This document shows, one piece after another, positions 63,137 through 64,000 of a stretch of 64,000 nt of DNA. The number at the start of each line of letters is the position of its first letter. The stretch's first letter is position 1. A program made the translations under genes and the position numbers. Below the pieces are notes generated by a model that did not search any database, was not told where the DNA came from, and saw only the letters and a program-made list of their open reading frames with translations. Origin of the DNA: Nocardia vermiculata NBRC 100427 (lineage in GTDB: Bacteria; Actinomycetota; Actinomycetes; Mycobacteriales; Mycobacteriaceae); the NCBI RefSeq assembly GCF_001613265.1, contig NZ_BDCA01000029.1, positions 1-64,000 of the forward strand, given 5' to 3'.

Positions 63137-63484
63137 TCAGGCGGCGCTGAACTCTCCGGCGGTGACGCCCGCGGTGAATGCGCTCCACTCGTCGGCGGTG
63201 TAGGTGAGGGTGATGGTGGCCTGGTGCAGGTTCACGCCGCCGGTGGGGAGATATTCGATGACCGGCTCGGCTGCTGCTGAGCGGAGGCCGCGGTGTGTGG
63301 CGGCGGCCAGGAAAGCTGTCCACTCTGTGCTGGGCAAGGAGATGATCGGTTGTGCGACAGGGTCGTTGGTGCTGTCGCGGAGGTATTTGCTATCGCGGAT
63401 GAGCACTCGGCTGCCTTCGAAGCGGACTTCGACGCAATGCTCGCTTCCTTGGCTGCGGGTGCTCTTACGCCACTGACCGATCAC
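63137..63484 (-). CDS. DUF397-domain protein with duplicated C-terminal half
   Basis: The product has about 115 residues. WRKSTRSQGSEHCVEVRFEGSRVLIRDSKYL is the DUF397 opening. The motif that ends the domain, xxEWxAFxAxxxxG, occurs twice (STEWTAFLAAATHRG and ADEWSAFTAGVTAGEF), so the second half has been duplicated with about 45 residues between. I chose GTG at 63484, which gives a GTGA overlap with the regulator stop; ATG at 63499 is the alternative. In actinomycetes DUF397 proteins pair with Scr1-type regulators as small-toxin-like partners. Confidence 0.8.
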   Translation of the reverse strand: MIGQWRKSTRSQGSEHCVEVRFEGSRVLIRDSKYLRDSTNDPVAQPIISLPSTEWTAFLAAATHRGLRSAAAEPVIEYLPTGGVNLHQATITLTYTADEWSAFTAGVTAGEFSAA

Positions 63485-64000
63485 TTCCAACCCTCGCACG
63501 CTCGCTTGATAACTGTGGCCGACTCACTCGGCGTGAGCGCCGCCCTTTCGATGTCATCGTACGCGCGCAGGTAGCGGTCGACGGCCGGTGATTCCACGTA
63601 CAGGCAGCCGGCCAAGTTCTCCACATACGCCACCTGAGTGAAAGGTTCGCCGAGGTCGAACAGCGTGAAAGCTCCGGCGAGCGCGCGGTAAACCGTTGCG
63701 TCGTAACCGAGTACACGGATCGATATGTTGTCTCGACGGCCGAGCGTGAGGAGGTGCTCGAGCTGCTCTCGCATGATCTGTGGACTACCGATCCGCTGGT
63801 GCAGGGTCAGCTCGCTGATCACCGCGGTGATCTTGGCCTGACCCGAGTCGAGGATGCGCTGACGCGACAAACGAAGCTCGGTCGCGCGTTCTGCTCCGGC
63901 CTCATCGAGAGACGAATCATCGCGGAAGATCGCGTTCATGTATCCCGGGGTTTCGAGCAGTCCGTGGATGAATCCGAGGTTGAAGGTCTGAATATGCCGT
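63481..64000 (-). CDS. Scr1-family (DUF5753) helix-turn-helix regulator, partial (N-terminus beyond right edge)
   Basis: The frame is open to the right edge and begins ...HIQTFNLGFIHGLLETPGYMNAIF, the start of the DUF5753 effector domain, so the helix-turn-helix lies outside. ITAVISELTLHQRIGSPQIMREQLEHLLTLGRRDNISIRVL and FTLFDLGEPFTQVAYVENL are typical. The stop overlaps the DUF397 gene by 4 bp, forming the usual regulator/DUF397 pair. Confidence 0.88.
   Translation of the reverse strand, partial: RHIQTFNLGFIHGLLETPGYMNAIFRDDSSLDEAGAERATELRLSRQRILDSGQAKITAVISELTLHQRIGSPQIMREQLEHLLTLGRRDNISIRVLGYDATVYRALAGAFTLFDLGEPFTQVAYVENLAGCLYVESPAVDRYLRAYDDIERAALTPSESATVIKRACEGWK

Overview
The window is high-GC actinobacterial DNA, most likely from Nocardia or a close mycolata relative. 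The signs are a nocobactin/mycobactin-type siderophore locus next to ribosomal protein genes rplN-rplX-rplE-rpsN, several DtxR/IdeR-type iron boxes, GTG starts and GTGA/ATGA stop-start overlaps, a DUF397 gene behind a Scr1-type regulator, and roadblock-domain proteins. The genus is an inference from content; no rRNA or tRNA gene was seen, and no insertion sequence or CRISPR array.

Left part (1-14.6 kb). A minus-strand cluster runs off the left edge: a GTG-started, very charged protein with a possible PD-(D/E)xK nuclease pattern, preceded by a small acidic protein and, further up, two unknown genes. Divergent from them are an XRE/TPR-like regulator, a GNAT acetyltransferase and a chloramphenicol-phosphotransferase-like kinase. 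Then come a medium-chain reductase, a CPBP membrane protease, a membrane protein with a MerR regulator, a TetR regulator and methyltransferase divergent over two near-identical palindromes, a membrane cytochrome b/molybdopterin oxidoreductase fusion, an aldo/keto reductase with its HxlR regulator, and a siderophore-interacting flavoprotein.

Siderophore locus (13.9-42.6 kb). Four IdeR-like boxes divide it into transcription units: the siderophore-interacting protein (minus strand); operon 1 with three NRPS proteins (ArCP-Cy-A-T, C-A-T-E-C, C-A-T-E), a thioesterase, a ketosynthase and an AT-KR-ACP protein; operon 2 with a second thioesterase, ketosynthase and AT-KR-ACP protein; and a three-gene ABC-2 exporter. 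The NRPS part fits an aryl-oxazoline plus two (hydroxy)lysine siderophore. The complete, catalytically intact second PKS set, with its own iron box, is the most unusual feature. Aryl-acid synthesis and activation, lysine N-hydroxylation and an MbtH protein are not encoded here and must be supplied from elsewhere.

Right part (42.6-64 kb). A glycogen-debranching-type glycosidase, an M13 lipoprotein peptidase, the four-gene ribosomal operon closed by a strong terminator, a four-gene roadblock/PATAN-like operon with no GTPase gene, a DUF2306 membrane protein with TetR regulator, a GNAT enzyme, a TetR/amidase pair, an SGNH hydrolase, an SDR with MarR regulator, the ribosome-assembly GTPase RsgA, an Uma2-family protein, a Fic protein behind a perfect 35-bp inverted repeat, and a DUF397/Scr1-type pair cut by the right edge.
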